16,660 nucleotides of DNA. Origin: an uncultured Faecalibacterium sp. (GTDB lineage: Bacteria > Bacillota > Clostridia > Oscillospirales > Ruminococcaceae). A program made the position numbers and the translations under genes. The notes below the pieces were generated by a model, which was not told where the DNA came from, ran no database searches, and was given only the letters and a program-made list of their open reading frames with translations. Positions 14,352 through 16,660 of the stretch are shown here, piece after piece (position 1 is the stretch's first letter; every line of letters begins with the position of its first letter). Location: NCBI GenBank assembly GCA_900765105.1, contig CAAFQM010000071.1:1-16660 (forward strand). Direction: 5' to 3'.

Positions 14352-15713
14352 ATGTCTGAAATTTCGATCAATACCTTAAAGACCATGCTGGCCAATCTGG
14401 ATGATGCCAAAAAGTACCAGAGCCTGCGGGATGTGATGGAAACTCTGCCCGCTCCGGATCTGGCAGCCGTGTTTGAAGATCTGCCCGCCGAGAAGCTCCC
14501 GGTGCTGTTCCGCCTGTGCCCGAAGGATCTGGCGGCGGATGTGTTCAGTGAGCTGACGGCAGCCACACAGCAGAAGCTGATCGACGGCCTGACCGATACC
14601 GAGCTGAAGGCTGTGGTGGATGACCTGTGCATCGATGACGCTACCGACCTTGTGGAAGAGATGCCCGCCAATGTGGTCAAGCGCATTCTGGGGCAGGCAG
14701 ACCCCGCCACCCGCCGGATGATCAACGAGCTGCTCAAGTATCCCGAGGACTCGGCCGGCGGCGTGATGACCACCGAGCTGATGGAGCTGCGGCCGGATAT
14801 GACCGTGCAGCAGGCCATGGACACCATCCGGGAAAAGGGATTTGACAAGGAGACCATCAACAACTGCTATGTCACCGACGGCAGCCGCAAACTGGTGGGC
14901 GTGGTCTCGCTGCGGGCGCTGGTGCTGGAAAAGGACACCGGAACGCCCATCCGGGAGCTGATGGACGACCATGTGGTCAGTGTGAGCACCACCACCGATC
15001 AGGAGGACGTTTCCAACCTGTTTGAAAAGTACGGCTTTCTTGCCATCCCGGTGGTGGACGCCGAGAACCGGCTGGTGGGCATCGTGACCATTGACGATGC
15101 CATCAGCATCCTGCAGGACGAGGCCAGCGAGGATATCGCCAAGATGAACGCCATCGGCCCGTCCGACAAGCCCTACTTCAAGCAGAGCATGTGGGATCTG
15201 TACAAAAGCCGTGCGCCGTGGCTGCTGTTCCTGATGATCAGCGCTACCTTCTCCAGTATGGTCATCCGCGGGTACGAGGATGCGCTGGCAGCGGTGACGG
15301 TGCTGACTGCTTACATCCCCATGCTGACCGATGCCGGCGGCAACGCTGGCAGCCAGAGCACTTCCACCATTATTCGCGGCATGGCGGTGGGTGATATCAA
15401 GCCCCACGACCTGCCCCGTATCCTCTGGCGGGAGAGCCGCGTGGCTTTGATGTGCGGTGCGACGCTGGCAGTGTGCAATTTTGCAAAACTGCTGCTGTTC
15501 GACCGCATTTCGGCTCCGGTGGCGCTGGTGGTGTGCCTGACTCTGATCTGCACCATCCTGCTCAGCCAGCTCATCGGCGGCATTCTGCCGGTGGTAGCGG
15601 AAAAGCTGCATGTGGACCCGGCAGTGATGGCGTCGCCCCTGATCACCACCATCGTGGATACCACCACGCTGCTGATCTACTTCAACATCGCAAAGATGCT
15701 GCTGCATCTGTAA
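14352..15713 (+). CDS. mgtE: Magnesium transporter MgtE
   Basis: The 453-residue Mg2+-gated channel imports Mg2+. Domain order is normal: an N-terminal helical superhelix (~1-130), two CBS domains (~138-200 and ~202-258) that bind Mg2+ and gate the pore, a linking helix, and a five-helix pore domain (~285-453). The signature YIPMLTDAGGNAGSQSTSTIIRG-like block lies at 321-342. Asp436 in ITTIVDTTTLLIY matches the pore Asp432 of Thermus thermophilus MgtE. Start ATG 14352 is 10 nt after AAGGAGG. The gene follows a long folded leader and closes with a strong terminator, so it is transcribed alone. Confidence 0.96.
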   Translation: MSEISINTLKTMLANLDDAKKYQSLRDVMETLPAPDLAAVFEDLPAEKLPVLFRLCPKDLAADVFSELTAATQQKLIDGLTDTELKAVVDDLCIDDATDLVEEMPANVVKRILGQADPATRRMINELLKYPEDSAGGVMTTELMELRPDMTVQQAMDTIREKGFDKETINNCYVTDGSRKLVGVVSLRALVLEKDTGTPIRELMDDHVVSVSTTTDQEDVSNLFEKYGFLAIPVVDAENRLVGIVTIDDAISILQDEASEDIAKMNAIGPSDKPYFKQSMWDLYKSRAPWLLFLMISATFSSMVIRGYEDALAAVTVLTAYIPMLTDAGGNAGSQSTSTIIRGMAVGDIKPHDLPRILWRESRVALMCGATLAVCNFAKLLLFDRISAPVALVVCLTLICTILLSQLIGGILPVVAEKLHVDPAVMASPLITTIVDTTTLLIYFNIAKMLLHL

Positions 15714-15734
15714 AACTGAAAGAATCGCTGTCTG

Positions 15735-15775
15735 AGCTCCCGGAAAAGGCCGTATGACCTTCCGGGAGCTTTTTT
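15735..15775 (+). terminator. Intrinsic terminator of mgtE
   Basis: AGCTCCCGGAA-AAGG (15735-15749) pairs with CCTTCCGGGAGCT (15758-15770) through 13 bp with a two-base bulge, followed by a run of six T (15770-15775). It lies ~20 nt after the stop. Confidence 0.9.
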
Positions 15776-16208
15776 GAGCCAAAATACGATGCGCGGCATT
15801 GCCGGGAACGGCTGATACTTGCGGAAAGTTGCGGGAAAAGCGCTCAAAACCGCAAAAAGTGACGGCAGAACTGTCCCTGAAAATATTTTTCAAGATATAC
15901 AAGAAATACACGGCGTCCCCAAAGGAGACCATGCAACATTTTGTAATCTTTTTGAGAGAAAAATAACATAATTTTTTTGCCTTTGTAGGAAGGTTGCAAA
16001 TGTATGAAAAATTGTGATGTTTCGAGAAAAGAAATTGGCGAGCCAAAAAAGCATTTGTTGAAATAGCACAAAAGAACTCCTTCAATCTTGTGAACTTGTT
16101 CTCTTGCACAGGGGGCTCTGCAAGGGTATAATACGAACAGGAATTACAGGAACGTGCAAGAATGCTCCTGTGAAAATGCTGAGATACGAATTGAAGGAGA
16201 ACACTATT
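15776..16208. other. Intergenic region between mgtE and the MglB-like gene
   Basis: The 433 nt hold no supported gene beyond its promoter. Visible items are a small hairpin CGGC-att-GCCG near 15794, an AT-rich perfect inverted repeat TGAAAA-TAT-TTTTCA (~15880-15895), and an 11-codon ORF (ATG 15931, TAA 15964) with AAAGGAG only 3 nt before the ATG, which I do not trust as a gene. A further hairpin, ACAGGA/TCCTGT (16146-16151 with 16166-16171), lies in the leader downstream of the promoter. Confidence 0.55.
16104..16132 (+). promoter_or_regulatory. Strong promoter of the MglB-like gene
   Basis: TTGCAC (16104-16109) and a perfect TATAAT (16127-16132) are separated by 17 bp. The start would be near 16139, giving a 70-nt leader with a 6-bp hairpin (16146-16171) and AAGGAGA (16194-16200). 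It is the closest match to consensus in the window, in line with the high expression usual for sugar-binding proteins. Confidence 0.82.
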
Positions 16209-16660
16209 ATGAAAATGATTTCGCGTCGTGACTTCCTGAAGGCATCTGCTGTTGTTGGTGCAACTGCTGCTATGACCGCTTGCGGCGGCTCTTCCAGCAC
16301 CTCTACTGCTGCATCTTCTGTTGCTGCATCTTCTGCTGCTGCTTCCAGCGCTGCTGCGACCAACGGTTCCGCAAACATCGGCGTGTGCATCTATCAGTTT
16401 GCTGATAACTTCATGACCCTGTACCGCACCGATCTGGAAGAGTACCTGAAGGATATGGGCTACGCCGTCACCATCATGGACGGCAAGAACGACCAGAACA
16501 CCCAGACCGAGCAGATCAACACCTTCCTGCAGCAGGGCGTGGACGTGCTGGTCATCAACCCCGTGCAGACCACTTCCGCACAGACCATCGTGGACACCGT
16601 TTCTCCTTCCGGCACTCCCATCGTGTTCATCAACCGTGAGCCCGACAAGAGCGTTCTGGA
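16209..16660 (+). CDS. mglB: Galactose/glucose-type ABC transporter substrate-binding lipoprotein, MglB-like (runs off the end)
   Basis: The first 150 codons are present. The N-terminus MKMISRRDFLKASAVVG has a twin-arginine style SRRDFLK motif, then lipobox MTAC with Cys25. A Ser/Ala linker (~26-53) includes a five-residue repeat AASSV-AASSA-AASSA. The mature domain starts at ANIGVCIYQFADNFMTLYR, followed by DGKNDQNTQTEQINTFLQQGVDVLVINPV and GTPIVFINREPDK, which match the periplasmic-binding type-4 family and MglB in particular. It should capture galactose or glucose outside the membrane; mglA and mglC would be expected downstream. AAGGAGA lies 8 nt before ATG. The family call is firm and the exact sugar is inferred. 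Confidence 0.86.
   Translation, partial: MKMISRRDFLKASAVVGATAAMTACGGSSSTSTAASSVAASSAAASSAAATNGSANIGVCIYQFADNFMTLYRTDLEEYLKDMGYAVTIMDGKNDQNTQTEQINTFLQQGVDVLVINPVQTTSAQTIVDTVSPSGTPIVFINREPDKSVL

Noticed and set aside
15931..15966. Eleven-codon ORF with AAAGGAG before it, between mgtE and the MglB-like gene
   Set aside because: The Shine-Dalgarno is only 3 nt from ATG, no clear promoter precedes it and the strong promoter for the next gene lies downstream of it, so it is not part of that leader.
14376..16109. Minus-strand open frame opposite mgtE and the following spacer
   Set aside because: Mirror of MgtE, no Shine-Dalgarno and no recognisable domain.

Overview
The window is about 57 % GC by eye and has short spacers, strong intrinsic terminators and Gram-positive style Shine-Dalgarno sites. 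Protein types (clostridial GpsA and UvrC, HPr with both His15 and Ser46, Ala/Ser-linker solute-binding lipoproteins, an Atg22-like transporter) point to a gut Clostridia of the Oscillospiraceae/Ruminococcaceae. A Faecalibacterium-like genome is my best guess, made from memory of the protein families and not from a search.

Layout. Positions 1-1913 (+) hold the tail of a ribosome-biogenesis operon: the end of khpA, an intrinsic terminator, rimM, and trmD fused in frame to a GNAT acetyltransferase domain. rplS, the usual next gene, is absent. After a 305-nt spacer come ptsH (HPr) with its own terminator, then a 76-residue two-helix membrane protein whose stop overlaps the uvrC start. A bidirectional terminator separates uvrC from a minus-strand amino-acid (cystine-type) ABC transporter, 4673-7190, transcribed permease - ATPase - binding lipoprotein. 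A strongly folded 122-nt palindromic element lies between the ATPase and the binding protein. A divergent promoter region (7191-7553) then serves the transporter on one side and gpsA on the other.

Positions 8589-8941 contain the gpsA terminator and a second palindromic, repeat-like element. Next are a zinc-dependent phospholipase C family protein and an Atg22/UMF1-type MFS transporter, probably co-transcribed, followed by an M16C (PreP-like) metallopeptidase with its own promoter and terminator. mgtE (Mg2+ channel) follows, behind a long leader that carries a promoter, several hairpins, a possible 31-codon leader ORF with a Shine-Dalgarno site, and a terminator-type hairpin that swallows the mgtE ribosome-binding site. 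The window ends with a near-consensus promoter and the first 150 codons of a galactose/glucose-type (MglB-like) binding lipoprotein.

Most of the window is housekeeping: tRNA modification and ribosome maturation, PTS control, excision repair, glycerol-3-phosphate synthesis, nutrient and Mg2+ uptake. I did not find a defence system, a prophage, a complete transposon or a CRISPR array. The least ordinary items are the mgtE leader (a candidate peptide-coupled attenuator), the TrmD-GNAT fusion, the terminator between khpA and rimM, and the two palindromic intergenic elements.
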